Below are positions 35,758 to 46,593 of a stretch of DNA of 64,000 nt, in pieces. This DNA is from Roridomyces roridus (Eukaryota; Basidiomycota; Agaricomycetes; Agaricales; Mycenaceae). The notes under the pieces are model-generated. The model was not told the origin of the DNA. It saw only the letters and a list, made by a program, of their open reading frames with translations, and did not search any database. Within the stretch, counting starts at the first letter, position 1. Every line of letters starts with the position of its first letter. A program made the translations under genes and the position numbers. The stretch covers positions 1-64,000 of the forward strand of contig JARKIF010000133.1 of NCBI GenBank assembly GCA_029378245.1, read 5' to 3'.

Positions 35758-36892
35758 ACGTCGTTTGGACTTAGATTCGTTTTTCTTGCACCACCACGCA
35801 CTGTATCATTCGCATCTGCATGCGGGTTCAACCCCCGTTGTTTTTTTACTGCTGATTGTACTGCATATTCGTTCCACACTTACTGCACTCACCACAATCT
35901 CTGCATCAACTGCATATCCGTAGTTTTTGGAAATCTGATATCCGTGACCAAACATGACCACTGATGCAACGCCCATAACCCAATGCGGTAATTCCTTTTT
36001 GGCAGCTTCAAGTGACGGGTGCCTGAAGACTCGGAGCGGGTGCCTGAACGCTGACGGCACCCGGGAGGGGTTTCCATTTTTCCTGCCTGCTTCATTTGCC
36101 CTGTCACCTGTTCATATATCTGCTATTTTTCGGCTAGATAAAATCCAGGAATGGAATCTTGAACTAGTATGCCGGCGCTTCTAAGTTCTCTCTCGGGTCT
36201 CTGTCTCGCCGCGCCCAACTCCCCTCTCGCCACTGGCGCATGTTCCCGAGCGCCACTCGCATGGATAAGTCAAGGACAACTTGAGCCCCGCACAGGTCCG
36301 CGTGTCCACTTTCTCCTATCCTGTCTCGCCGCGCCAAACTCCCCCCTCGCCACTGGCCCTTGTCCGAGCGCCACTCGCGTGGACAAATTGACTTGGAACG
36401 GGCCCCGGCCAGGTCCGGGTGTCCACTTTCTCCTGTCCCCAAGCGGGCATCTCGACCCACGAGTCGGGGCCGTCAGTCACTCCCAAATGGTCTTTCAGCG
36501 CGCACAAATGATGTCTGCGGGTCCTTACGACCAAGTCACTGTACCAATGATTTTCTCAACAGGCACAATCTGGGATCGGCCACTGACATATTGGGCGTTG
36601 AGCCCGCTGCGATCTCGGAGTGTAAAAGTTACCGCTCGCATCCAGGCCTCTATCTCTAAGCACCTCGCGCGTTTGATACTTGTCTGTCGCAAATTCACCA
36701 CCTCGCGTCTGCAAGTCCGGCAGAAAATTTTGGCTGCCAGCCCAATGCAGCACCAAGTCTACATACTAGTTTTCGATGGAGCTCTTTCAATCTCACCGGC
36801 GTAGGTAGAATCCGCGCAGCCCAATCCGTCTAGTAATGTGTAGAGTAAAGTACATCCGAATGAAATAAATAATACCCGTGTATGTATGCGAG
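35758..36892. other. Intergenic region between convergent genes, GC-rich
   Basis: This 1.1 kb lies between the 3' ends of the MTHFR gene and the minus-strand lipase. It contains the two-copy tandem repeat listed separately. Frames through the repeat are long (for example the plus frame 36169-36804) but show no family signature. I see no other gene. Confidence 0.5.
36201..36440. repeat. Two-unit tandem repeat (~120 bp each)
   Basis: Unit 1 is 36201-36320 and unit 2 is 36321-36440. Both start CTGTCTCGCCGCGCC, both contain CTCGCCACTGGC and GAGCGCCACTCGC, and both end GTGTCCACTTTCTCCT. The units are about 85% alike by eye, with small gaps. Confidence 0.75.
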
Positions 36893-38360
36893 TTAAATAA
36901 TAAACGAATCCGCCAAATGTCGGAGGACGGGCTCTCCAGCGCGGAGTGCCGGGAAGTTGATAACATCGCGGCACACGATAACAGCATGACTGTTGCGCAC
37001 GTCTTCAAAATACGCCAACTCCTTCTTGAGCGGGAGACGATTCAGCCAGGCAGCAATCTGCCGCTGCGTCGGTGTTAAAATCGGCTGCTCCGGAGACGGT
37101 TTCTTGTGTTTCGTTATCGCGCCAGGCTGTCCCTCGGCGTCGTCGTCAATGAGGTCTGCAATTGCGCCTTCCATCTGGACTTCTAGCTGCTCAAGAATGT
37201 ATGCTAACTTTTCCTGGCTAGATGCATCCTTCTCGAGAAGCTTGATGCGTGCGCGAGATGAACGCGACGCAAGAGACAGTCTGATGACTGCAAGGGATAG
37301 GAAGACGGGTATTAAGACGGGCAGGGCGGCATAAAGCACCTGCGAGAGTTCAGTCGCAAGAAGTAGGATTATAATCAACGAAACGCACAAGGTTGAAGGG
37401 GAAGCGATATTGCAGAGGGGGTGGTAGCCAGGAACGTCTGGGCTTGCGGCTTCTGAACCAAGAAGGCGACAGTACCAGGGGTTTGGGCGTCGGGGCCGGC
37501 GGGATGTCGGGGATGTCGTACGACTTGATTAAGCAGGGGTAATCTTCGTAAAACTCTCTGGAATTCACGATGAACAAGAAGAAAAGGCAAAGACTTGACA
37601 GGATGCATACATTTCAAGGCCATTCTTCTCTCTGGCCGCGAAAACGTCGTGCACCTCGATTGAAGAAGTGACATAGGGAACCGTGATATCATTCACGGCG
37701 TTGGCGTATATTCGGATGGATTCAAACGCAGCCAGGGCTTGATAGAATATGCGCTCTGGGTCTGCCATGACCTGGAGCAGAGGACGTCCCTTGACGGACC
37801 ATTTGTCAGCGCAGTAAAACTGCTCGCCAGTGCGGGACAGCAATCTGGGTCCGAGAGTCGATTTAACGGAGGAGAAGAAGCTATCGTATCGTGGTAGGCC
37901 AATATGAGGCGAGGCGACGGAGAAGTAGTTGACGGGAGTCACGTTCTCGAAGAAGCCCCTTTGGCGCAGGACGCTAGGATGGGTTAGGTTGGGCGAATCA
38001 TAGTCACGAGCGGAACATACCCTATTGCGTATCTGGAGAGCAGACCGCCGAGACTGTAGCCGGCAATAGAGAACCTGGTGACCTTCTGGCCTTTCTCCTC
38101 CAGCTGCCGAACTTCATCGAGTACCTCCTGTGCGACGCGTTCGCCACCCCAGTCAATCCCATCGTAGGTAGACTCCTCTGTATTCCATGTTTGAGATTCT
38201 AGACGCTTGAAGCAGATTCGCCCTTGCCTTGGTTGGTTGCCGCACGAAGAATGTGGAGTTCGGAATGTTTCTCCTGTACGATGCGTTCCAGTTCTCTAAC
38301 ATGGCTCGTGTTTCCCCACATGCCGTGGACGATGACTAGGAAATGGATCTCGGAGGTCAT
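36893..38360 (-). CDS. DUF676 lipase/serine esterase, paralogue A (422 aa)
   Basis: Five exons: 38228-38360, 38021-38177, 37611-37973, 37389-37557, 36893-37339 (1269 nt). An alpha/beta hydrolase start (EIHFLVIVHGMWGNTSHV) is followed by STYDGIDWGGERVAQEV, the nucleophile elbow SIAGYSLGGLLSRYAIG (Ser in GYSLG) and TPVNYFSVASPHIGLP. INDITVPY-type residues (VNDITVPY) sit at the later catalytic region. A hydrophobic stretch (VLYAALPVLIPVFLSLAVI) near the C-terminal third may anchor it in a membrane. Family members deacylate lipids or lipid-anchored proteins; the substrate is unknown. Intron 1 appears to be GC-AG (CAAG|GCAAGG...TACAG). A GTGCGG donor 19 nt upstream also keeps frame but removes residues that look conserved. 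Confidence 0.87.
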
Positions 38361-38524
38361 CGCAGCAGAACTTGAGGGTTTGGGTGTAGAAGAATTGCCG
38401 GCTCATGCGGCCGTTTGACTTTATACGTCCGTGTGGCAGTACATGCACGCGTCCTCGATGCCGCCGGCCCGAACACCTGGCAAATTTGCGTAATCTCGGC
38501 GCGGTCACGCGGCAACTGCAAATC

Positions 38525-39877
38525 ATGCACCTCCATGTCCTCATTCATGGTTTGTGGGGAAACCCCAGCCATCTCTCAGAAGCTGAACGCATATTCCGCG
38601 CCTGCCACCCAGACTCGGATGCCGTCCATCTCTTCATCCCAGCTTCGTTCTCCGACAGTTTGACCATCGACGGCATAGACTACAGTGCTCATCGCGTGCT
38701 CCTCGAGGTAATACCTCCTCATCATGTCAACAGGCACTCATTGTGCTCCTTCAGTTGGACGACATCATTGCGACTCTCCAACGAGATCCAGCAGTGCGTA
38801 TAACTAAACTCTCCATCACTGGGTACAGTCTAGGTGGTCTTGTTGCTCGATATCTCATTGGGTGTGCTCACTTGCTTTCGCTTCGAGCTTTCATGTGACT
38901 TTTCAGTATTCTATACTCTCGGAAATTCTTCGACAATGTGCAAGCGGTCAATCTGACGACCTTTACAACTCCTCATGTCGGGGTGCCCCGAAAACTCACG
39001 TGGCTGGGCCTCATCTTGCTTGGTCGTTCCGGGAAGCAGCTCTACCTACTCGACAGCTGGTCCAATACTGGTTTGCCCCTTCTGCAAGTCTTGGCTCACC
39101 CCCAGTCTGTGTTTTACCGCGGTCTCTCTCAGTTTCAAAATATTAACATCTATGCTAACGCGTACGTGCATTGTACGTGCAACTATTGAAACGTCCCGAC
39201 GTACATCACATTCTTTCCAGAATAAACGACGTCACGGTCCCTTATTGCAGCGGCGCGTTCGAAGCCGAGGACCCATTCCATGCTGTCGCGGAGAGAGACA
39301 TTGTTCCGTGAGTATATCCAACACGCGTGGATTACTGCTCACTTTGGTATAGCAACTATCTGCCCGAGTACGAACCTCTCATAGAAGGATTTTCTTTAAT
39401 CAAGTCCTCTCCGTCTTTCACTGATCGCCTGAGATCTCTCCGGCCCCTGACCTTCAATGGTCCTCTACTTGAATGGATCTTTCCTTGGAATATCGTGTGT
39501 GCTTTTGAACATCTGTCTGACAATCGACCGATGTCATTCAGGTTCTTTATCTCCTCCTACCCATATTCGCCCTCGTTGCACTCGTCTATCTACCAATCAG
39601 CGCCATCCTCTCCTCGCATGCCTCCCGAGCACGCATACGTGCCCTCCGTGACACGATCGCACCACTTCCCTTCCATCCGCTGGATTCGCCTCCTGCCATG
39701 AGCGCCCAGCAAATTATCCTATCGCTCAATGCCCTGGATAATGTCCGCAAATTTACCGCCTTCCGCCCTGGCGTTCGAAATTCTCATGCAATGCTTATAT
39801 GTCTCGATGCGCGTTTTGCCGACCATCGTGTTGGACGTGGTGTACTCAGGCATTGGGCGGACCATTTTCAAGACTGA
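38525..39877 (+). CDS. DUF676 lipase/serine esterase, paralogue B (369 aa)
   Basis: Six exons: 38525-38707, 38755-38861, 38907-39161, 39221-39307, 39353-39494, 39542-39877 (1110 nt). The order of motifs matches paralogue A: HLHVLIHGLWGNPSHLSEAE, IDGIDYSAHRVLLE, LSITGYSLGGLVARYLIG, AVNLTTFTTPHVGVP, INDVTVPY and the hydrophobic VLYLLLPIFALVALVYLPI. It is divergent from paralogue A, with only 164 bp between the two start codons, so they probably share a promoter. The pair likely arose by an inverted duplication long ago, since protein identity is modest. The C-terminal tail (GRGVLRHWADHFQD) matches the LRHLADSFII tail of A. Confidence 0.87.
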
Positions 39878-39888
39878 AGATACACTCA

Positions 39889-40235
39889 TTGGGTGTAGAA
39901 GCGATTCTGGGAGTGGGGCGCACTCAGAGGACCCATCGGAACAGTTGGAGGTTCTATGGCCGAGAGACTGATCCCGGGCAGAAGAATCGCGTGTGGTGTA
40001 TGGAAACGGGGTGGCATAGGAGGTCGTGGACCCGAAAGAAAATTTGGTCGGTGAGCGCGAGTCGCGCGGGCCATACTGATAGTTGGGCCCGCCAGGTGAG
40101 AGCGGGAGTTGGTCGTCGTGGTCGTCCACGGTGGAGTCGGATAAGACCGAGTCGGGGACGGGATGGTGGCGGAGCAGGCTGCGAGGAACGGATGGATCGT
40201 GAGCGGGGGCGTCGGGGAATATCCTGCAAAGGTGC
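39889..40235 (-). pseudogene. Truncated copy of the 5' part of the C2H2 gene at 23520
   Basis: The minus strand here matches about 23553-23900 at roughly 90% identity: FPDAPAHDPSVPRSLLRHHP, SPGGPNYQYGPRDSRSPT and TTRDSSARD are shared. A two-base deletion after SARDQ shifts the frame, and similarity stops at the codons for FYTQ or LLHP. The homology weakly continues upstream into 40240-40320 (GAGATCT and CTTAAA blocks), so promoter DNA was copied too. There is no zinc finger, so this copy is non-functional. Confidence 0.85.
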
Positions 40236-40359
40236 ATAGAGTATGAATGCTGATCATGAAGAAAGCGCGATTTTAAGGGTCAACTGAGTGGGAATAGCGA
40301 GATCTCATCATTGCTTGTTTTACAGATGCAGGGGTACTTTACAATAGTCGTCAATTAAA

Positions 40360-41214
40360 TCAAACTCCTTGGGAGAGGCGGCGCTTTGCCGAAGTGCGGG
40401 GCACGACGGGGGATGCGGCTTGGTTAGTCGTGATGGACGCCGAAACGATGCGGCGAGGGGCCAATCCAGTCCTGGCTCCGGTCTGGAGAGACTGGTAGCG
40501 CGGCCGTGTGCGGGATGCTGCTGTGAAACTAGCGGTGGTCTCGACTGGGACCCGTTCACGGACCTCGGCTGCTGACACTGCAGAGTCGTAGAACCAGCCC
40601 TCGCCAATGGGCGCGTCTGGAGCGAGGACGCTGCTGAGAGTTTTGCGTCGGCCGATGCAACGCTTCTTGATAGCATGCAGAGTGCCCCGAGACTGGGTGC
40701 GTTGCACGATGGGGGACTTGTTGAAGTGCACACGGCCGTCTGCGGCTGCAGCGGGACCATCGGTGCGTTTGAGGATGGGTTGCTCGGCCAATGGCTTGTA
40801 TTCGATCTGCGAGCGCTGGAGCACGTCGCGGACCTTTTGTGCCCACTCGTCGACCTGGTAGAGCTTGTGTATCATCATCTTGAACGTGAACGCGTATGTT
40901 TTCCCGAGGGGGAACTTGGCGAGGGATTTTTCTTCCTCGTCCATGTCAGAGTCTGTGTCCGACGCGTCGTCCGCGTAGGTGGCGGTGCGACCGAGGGCAG
41001 CTACCGTGTTTCGGCGAGGACGAACGGAGCGTGGGGGGACAACGGTGGCAAGGCTGTGGAAGACGGGCTCGAGGTCGGCAGGGATGGGGATGCCACAGGT
41101 ATCGTCTACGATGGACTGGGTCACCGTGACCTGTGAACGACGCGTCGCGAGCATCTCGAAGAGATCGAAGAGTTTGGCGAATTCAGCGCGTTTTTCATCA
41201 GAGGAGCTGGGCAT
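40360..41214 (-). CDS. Protein of unknown function (284 aa)
   Basis: This is a single-exon frame; I prefer the ATG at 41214 (MPSSSDEKRAEFAKLFDLFE) over upstream in-frame codons, because the helix starts there. The N-terminal third is helical. An acidic Asp/Glu patch (SDTDSDMDEEEKSLAKF) and a helical KTYAFTFKMMIHKLYQVDEW follow. The C-terminal half is basic and Ser/Thr-rich (KKRCIGRRKTLSSVLA). No domain is recognised. The product is probably soluble, perhaps nuclear from its basic patches. Confidence 0.6.
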   Translation of the reverse strand: MPSSSDEKRAEFAKLFDLFEMLATRRSQVTVTQSIVDDTCGIPIPADLEPVFHSLATVVPPRSVRPRRNTVAALGRTATYADDASDTDSDMDEEEKSLAKFPLGKTYAFTFKMMIHKLYQVDEWAQKVRDVLQRSQIEYKPLAEQPILKRTDGPAAAADGRVHFNKSPIVQRTQSRGTLHAIKKRCIGRRKTLSSVLAPDAPIGEGWFYDSAVSAAEVRERVPVETTASFTAASRTRPRYQSLQTGARTGLAPRRIVSASITTNQAASPVVPRTSAKRRLSQGV

Positions 41215-41357
41215 TTTGCACCGAGTTGGAACCAAGTGCGAGATCTTATATACCCAAGTGTTTTCGCGGGCCATTGTGCGACGAAGGACGCATTGTCGCG
41301 TAAAGTTCAGAGAACAAAGAAAAACATCGATTGCCATAACGGGTTATCTCGCTTACA

Positions 41358-42431
41358 TCACCACGGACTTTTTCTAACCCTGATCCTGCCGCCCTCGCGT
41401 AGAATATACACCACCGTACTCAGCTCGTCTGGCGAAGAACGATCAAAGAAAGAACTGAATCCAACATCACGCAACGCTTTGAGGCGTTGCGCAAATTCCA
41501 AAGCTGCAGTCAATTCGTCTAGTTCCACCGCATTGGCAGCTTTATCGCACAGAATGCATTCATCTGGTCCGAATGCTGCCCCGCCCTCTCTTCGCCCATG
41601 TACAACGTGATTGAGTGTCAGCATTTCGTTGGAGAGAAAGATGCCGAGATGGAGGTGCGTTAGGTGGATTAGTGGCTGAAGGATTCTCGCAAAAATTATC
41701 TAGAGAATGAATGAGTTTTCGAATGACATGACGAGTCGGATGCATACAGCCATGGACTTTGGATCGGAAAACATGTCTGGAATGGGGGAATGAAGGTAAG
41801 CTCTAGGCTGTCTTGGTAACAATCCCAGCAATGGAGATCGAGGCGCTCGGAAGAGCTGAGATGCAATTCGACTAGGTGAGGAAAGGATTCGACAATCATG
41901 CGAAGGAGAGGGATATCAATGCGAGGAAGAGAAGTGAGAACGAGGACGGTGAGCTGACAGGAGGAGTGAATATGTTTGCAAAGCAGCTTCAGGAACGGTT
42001 GCTGGGTAACGAATCCTTCAGCTTCCAATCGACAGACAATTCCTCGAGACGAGTCAACAGGGCAATACTTGTCGCGGCACCGGGGTTGTTGACGGCCGGA
42101 ATGAGCGTCTGTGAGCTGGCTCGTAGAGACCTGACGCACGGTTTGGAGACGGCTGTGGACTGAAAGCATGACACACAAACCTGACCCAAGTAAAGGACTC
42201 ATGGGAGTGCAAGAGCGAACAGAATCTATTCCAGTGATTCTTTTCGTTTGGAAGGATGACATGTCGAAAATAGTGTTGAGCAGCAAAGGAGCGAAATTGT
42301 GCGCAGCTGCACGCGATTCGCGTGAAAAGTTCGAAACTGGGGTCTGCAGTGAGAGCAATCTCGATGATTCGGTTCCATATCTCGGGTGGAAGGATGAGCG
42401 GGGTCTTTGGTGGATTTTGGCTGTGCGCCAT
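41358..42431 (-). CDS. F-box protein with leucine-rich region, one apparent frameshift
   Basis: Exon 1 (42181-42431) encodes an F-box near the N-terminus: LILPPEIWNRIIEIALTADP. A 50 nt intron leads to exon 2 (from 42130) reading LLTRLEELSVDWKLKDSLPS. At about 41995-42003 the frame must shift by one missing base to continue as FLKLLCKHIHSSCQLTVLVL and FPHLVELHLSSSERLDL. A last intron (41686-41747, acceptor GCGAG) joins the third exon LQPLIHLTHLHLGIFLSNEM. F-box proteins link substrates to SCF ubiquitin ligases; the Leu-rich repeats would choose the substrate. The shift may be a sequence error or may make this a pseudogene. Confidence 0.65.
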
Positions 42432-42491
42432 CGTTGTCCCGACGCGCTTCCTCCGTGAGTAAAGGGCTGATGACAAGGACGGGTTGATCTG

Positions 42492-43991
42492 ATGTTACGC
42501 TCACGCCTCTTCTCCTCATCTCTTCGGCCACAATGTAGACTCCTCTTCAGCACACCAGTCGGTCTATCAAGGCACCATGCACGCCCGAAAACGAAAATTG
42601 CACCCCCTCCGAAAGTTGTACCCCCTCCGAAAGTCGAGGCCGAAACACCAGACTTGTTGAACACCGACTCTGCCTTTGAGCCTCCTCCTGGCGAAGCCGT
42701 CTTTTCCTCACGGAACCAAATCATTGTAAGTTTTCGTTGGAAACCATCGACAATGTCCCACCTCTGTCAGTTTGTTGGCCTGGTCAGTTCTGGCGTTTAT
42801 CTGTGGGCCGCTGCACGAACGAACGCCGACACCGAGGCATGGGCTGCAAGAGTTGCTCCTTACAATCCTCTGGCTCGGGTGAATACCCGCGCTATTATGG
42901 AAGCAAGGCTCGAGAGGCTTGTCAAGGTTGGCAGTCTTTGGTTAATTGACGCACCCTCTTATCATCGTACAGACGCTGAGGAACTGGGGGATGGTCGTCG
43001 TTGAAGCAACTCAAAGTCTATCGGACATTCCTCGAACGACGATTCGTCAAGCATATGGCAAGGTCGCCTCGAGATTTGCCAACGCTTCAGACGCTCAGAG
43101 GACGTGCTATTACATCTGCGCTTTGAACGGAGCAGTCTTCCTTGCATGGAGGGTTCCTGGACTAGGCAGATTCATGCACAATAACTTTGTCCATCACCCG
43201 TTGTCTGGGCGTTCCACCACTCTCTTAACCTCAGTATTCAGGTTCGTGGGTGTGGGTACCTCATTCTGGATCTAACCATTCCCAGTCACTCGACGTTTTT
43301 CCACCTGCTCTTCAACTCGATGGCACTGACTTCATTCGGTTCGTTCCAAGAAGTATTACCCAACCGTTTTGTCAAACCACTTTCAGGTTATTCCGCGGGA
43401 AAATTCTTGGAAAGGCGGCAGGCCGACGGGTCTTCCGCCCGTCTTGAATCCAACGTTGCCTACCACTTTTTTGCGTTCTTCGTGGCTGGTACATTTCCCG
43501 CCCGGTGTTTGGTTTTCACTGACCCGTCTCAGCTGGCTTATGTGCATCCCTGGCATCCCACGTCGTAAGAGTGGGAACACAAAGACTACTCTTCCCCACC
43601 CTCTCCAAAGCGGCTCAGGACGCCGCACGTATCCGCGGGGGTTCACTCGGAGCCTCCGGGGCAATTTATGCGACGGTTACACTCACAGCCATGGCCAACC
43701 CCGACACATATGTCACCCCCATCTTTCTGAACTGGCCGATTCCCATTCAATACGGAGTTGGCGGAATGATGATGCTGGATTTGGTCGGTCTTTTGCGGGG
43801 ATGGAGGTGAGTGTGATCCTTCTTTTTATCATCACCTTGAATGAGGAGTACGCAGGATGTTCGACCATGTTGCGCATCTTGGAGGCGCGGTGTTTGGGAT
43901 CATGTATTACTATGTCGGTCCTCGAATCTGGGATTCTTGCAGGGATGTCGCGGCGTATTTCAATGGGAAAAATCCGCCGCAAAAGTATTAA
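42492..43991 (+). CDS. PCP1: Rhomboid-family intramembrane protease, mitochondrial PARL/Pcp1 type (423 aa)
   Basis: Six exons: 42492-42725, 42771-42926, 42973-43241, 43286-43488, 43533-43806, 43856-43991 (1272 nt). The N-terminus (MLRSRLFSSSLRPQCRLLF) is Arg/Ser-rich without acidic residues, like a mitochondrial presequence. The core has RNWGMVVVEA, SHSTFFHLLFNSMAL, YHFFAFFVAAGLCASLASHV, the serine motif GGSLGASGAIYATV and the histidine motif FDHVAHLGGAVFG. Those are the catalytic dyad of rhomboids. The yeast homologue Pcp1 cleaves Mgm1 and Ccp1 in the inner membrane. Intron 1 (42726-42770) has a perfect GTAAGT donor although the frame reads through it. The gene is divergent from the F-box gene, 60 bp between starts. 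Confidence 0.9.
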
Positions 43992-44124
43992 GTATTAATC
44001 GAGGAAATATACCCTCGATGTTATCTGTGGGAGAGGGACTTGTGCGAGTAGACACCGAACAGCGGAGAATCCTGGGTCATTCATATCTCATCAATTTGAT
44101 CGCGCATCTCTCTTTTGAACCCCC

Positions 44125-46593
44125 ATGTCGAATCAAGCAGACCCCGCGACTTGTGTTTCCCCGGCGGCTAGCTCCATCCCAGATTTGAGAGTCAATCAGC
44201 AGCTGGCCAGATCTCAAAGTCAGCTAGCTCTGCTAAGTTTTGTCGTCGATTCGACTTACAGCTTTAGTCCGGGCTTTTCTGGCTGCTTCTGAAGAGGTAG
44301 ATATTGAACCCGAAACTGTTCAAGAACTACTCCAGGCCCTTCTTGCCGAAAACGCATCCGAGGATGTTGCCGAGCCTGAATTCGACCTGGAAGTGTCAGA
44401 TCTCGACATTTCGGCACTGTATTTCGCTCCGGGGGAGGGCTCTGAAGGTAATGGAACTACGCGGTCTCAAGTGTTATAACACGAATTGCGCAGATAATGA
44501 TAATCCAGCTTGGTCTTCACAACAAATTCGCGGTATGAAAGTTTGACCCATGGGTGGAGGCCACAAGAAATAACGTCGACTTAATTACAGGCATGCTACA
44601 CCATTTGAAAGAGCACGGTTCGTACTGCGGAGCCTACACTCCAATCTGAACATGGTCTCAGGCATGGCGTCTTGGATGAACGAATATGTTCTGAACCGGA
44701 ACATTCCCATACCTAAACTTCTTCTCGCTTTTGGAGTCAACTTGGTATGCGTGTCTCTGGGATCATTCTTCTCTAACAGTTTCACACAGAGTCCCTCCCT
44801 GCATAATATGTCGCCGGCGACATTAGTGTATTTCCTCCGAGTCGCAATGAGCCGAGAGCAAGTCTTGAAACGGTTGAAAGAGTGGTCTCTGAGACTGGCC
44901 TGACAGACTTCAATTGCGGGATAAACTTGAAAACTTTAATACCGTCGAAGACGCTATCCGACTTATCCAGAATTCTCGGCGCATTCTCATCCTCACTGGC
45001 GCCGGAATAAGTATTGCTTTTCGGCTGAATTATCTTGTCGCGTGCTCAAATACCTTAGGTGTATCCTGTGGAATCCCTGACTTTCGCTCCCGTGACGGTT
45101 TATACGCAAGTCTCAAACAAAGAGGCGAATACGATTTGGACGATCCGCAGCAAATGTGCTCTCATGCATCATCTCCACATCAAGGCCATTCTCATGCCTT
45201 TCCAGGTTCGATATGAATTATTTTCGAGAAAACCCGGCTGGTATGTCGACCCGTGTACCCGAGACCACTGCCTCATTGTATTTCCCCTAGTATTCTAGTG
45301 TGTACCTCCGAACGCAATCCTCAGCAAGCTCTGATTTCCGGCTTGTTAGCTCTTTCGCAAGGTTCTTTCTATCGCCCTGCTTTTGGTTTGTCGCTGACGG
45401 CCACGAAGTCAAATATACCCGTCAAATTTTATACCTTCGCCTTGCCATCGTTTCATCAAATTGGTCGAGAATAAGGAAAAGGTCGGACCGAGTCTGTGAT
45501 CTCTTGAGCCCGAACGTTCAAACCACCTGCACAGCTGCTACGAGTATGTTGAGCACCGACCCTCTTGAATCCTTTTCATGCCGATCTACAGAATTACACC
45601 CAAAATATCGATGGACTCCAGATGGTGGCTGGGGTACAGCGGGTATTGGAGTGCCATGGCTCATTCGCAACGGCGAGCTGTATTCTGTGCAACCGCAAGG
45701 TCCCTGGCTCGGAAATCGAAGCCGATATCATGGCGCAAAGAGTGCCCCTATGCCCCGTATGCAACCCGCCAGCCACTGCGAAGCCGAAATCCAAGAAAAA
45801 GAAGAAAGCAAAGGGTGGATGGGACAGCGACGAGGAAGACGAAAGCGATGGCCCGACTTTTCCGCCGGGGATCATGAAACCGGATATAACTTTTTTCCAC
45901 CAGAAACTCGACGATGATTTTGACCATACCCTCGCTGCAGACAGGGGCGAGGTGGATTTACTGCTTATCATTGGGACGTCATTAAAGGTCAGCCCCGTGG
46001 CGGACATCCCATGTACGTTCGGTCCGGTTATTGAGCAACCCTTGCTGACTGTTGTCACAGGCTATATCCCTCATTCCGTGCCTCAGGTCGGCTTTTCTCT
46101 TACAAGTCGCGTTTTTGCCTTCATGAACGAGTTCAGATACTCATCAACAAGACACCAGTTCAACACATCAATGCAGACGTGAGGAGCTTCATTCGCTCTT
46201 ATCCTGACGGACCTGAAAAGACGCCACTTAGATTGTCCTCCTAGGCAACGCAGACGACATAATACTACATCTTTGTTCGAAGCTGGGGTGGCAACTCCCG
46301 CCTCCGAACGGCCAGGCGGCTTCTGGCGCGCCTCCACCTCTCCAGTCAGAAAGGAAACGCTCGGCAGCGGAGTTGCATGCAGTGGAGGAACCGCGGCGTG
46401 TTGGCGAAAGGTTTGTCGTCAAGTGGAATCTACTTGGCGGCAACTTACTCTGTTTTGCAGCCACATCTGGCTATTTGAAGGCGCCGAGGGCGGTGACTGG
46501 TTGCAGAGGATTGAAGAGCAGATCCACCGCGCCGATGAGGCGCCTTCTCCCTCGAATACTGAACAGACTCCCAAAAAGCAAAGGGTAGAGTAG
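44125..46593 (+). CDS. Sirtuin, NAD-dependent protein deacetylase (Hst1/SIRT1-like, 543 aa)
   Basis: Eighteen exons: 44125-44218, 44262-44447, 44494-44532, 44591-44617, 44662-44744, 44790-44861, 44914-45010, 45059-45155, 45206-45240, 45291-45297, 45350-45361, 45409-45481, 45535-45543, 45592-46012, 46061-46086, 46137-46178, 46232-46410, 46461-46593 (1632 nt). Motifs include ILILTGAGIS, CGIPDFRSRDGLYA, YTQNIDGLQ, LECHGSF (catalytic His), zinc pairs CILC and CPVC, and IIGTSLKVSPVADIP. A Lys-rich loop (KPKSKKKKKAKGG) lies in the zinc region. Exons 10, 11 and 13 are 7, 12 and 9 nt, yet they restore VFYSFASQIYPSNF and KLLRNYTQNID exactly. The intron before exon 7 ends in AA, not AG (see findings). 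The enzyme removes acyl groups from histone or other lysines, probably in the nucleus. Confidence 0.88.

Noticed and set aside
36169..36804. 211-codon plus-strand frame across the tandem repeat
   Set aside because: Its length comes from the GC-rich repeat; no family signature or codon pattern supports it.
41696..42724. 342-codon minus-strand frame
   Set aside because: It joins the antisense of rhomboid exon 1 to wrong-frame parts of the F-box gene; only its end coincides with real exon sequence.
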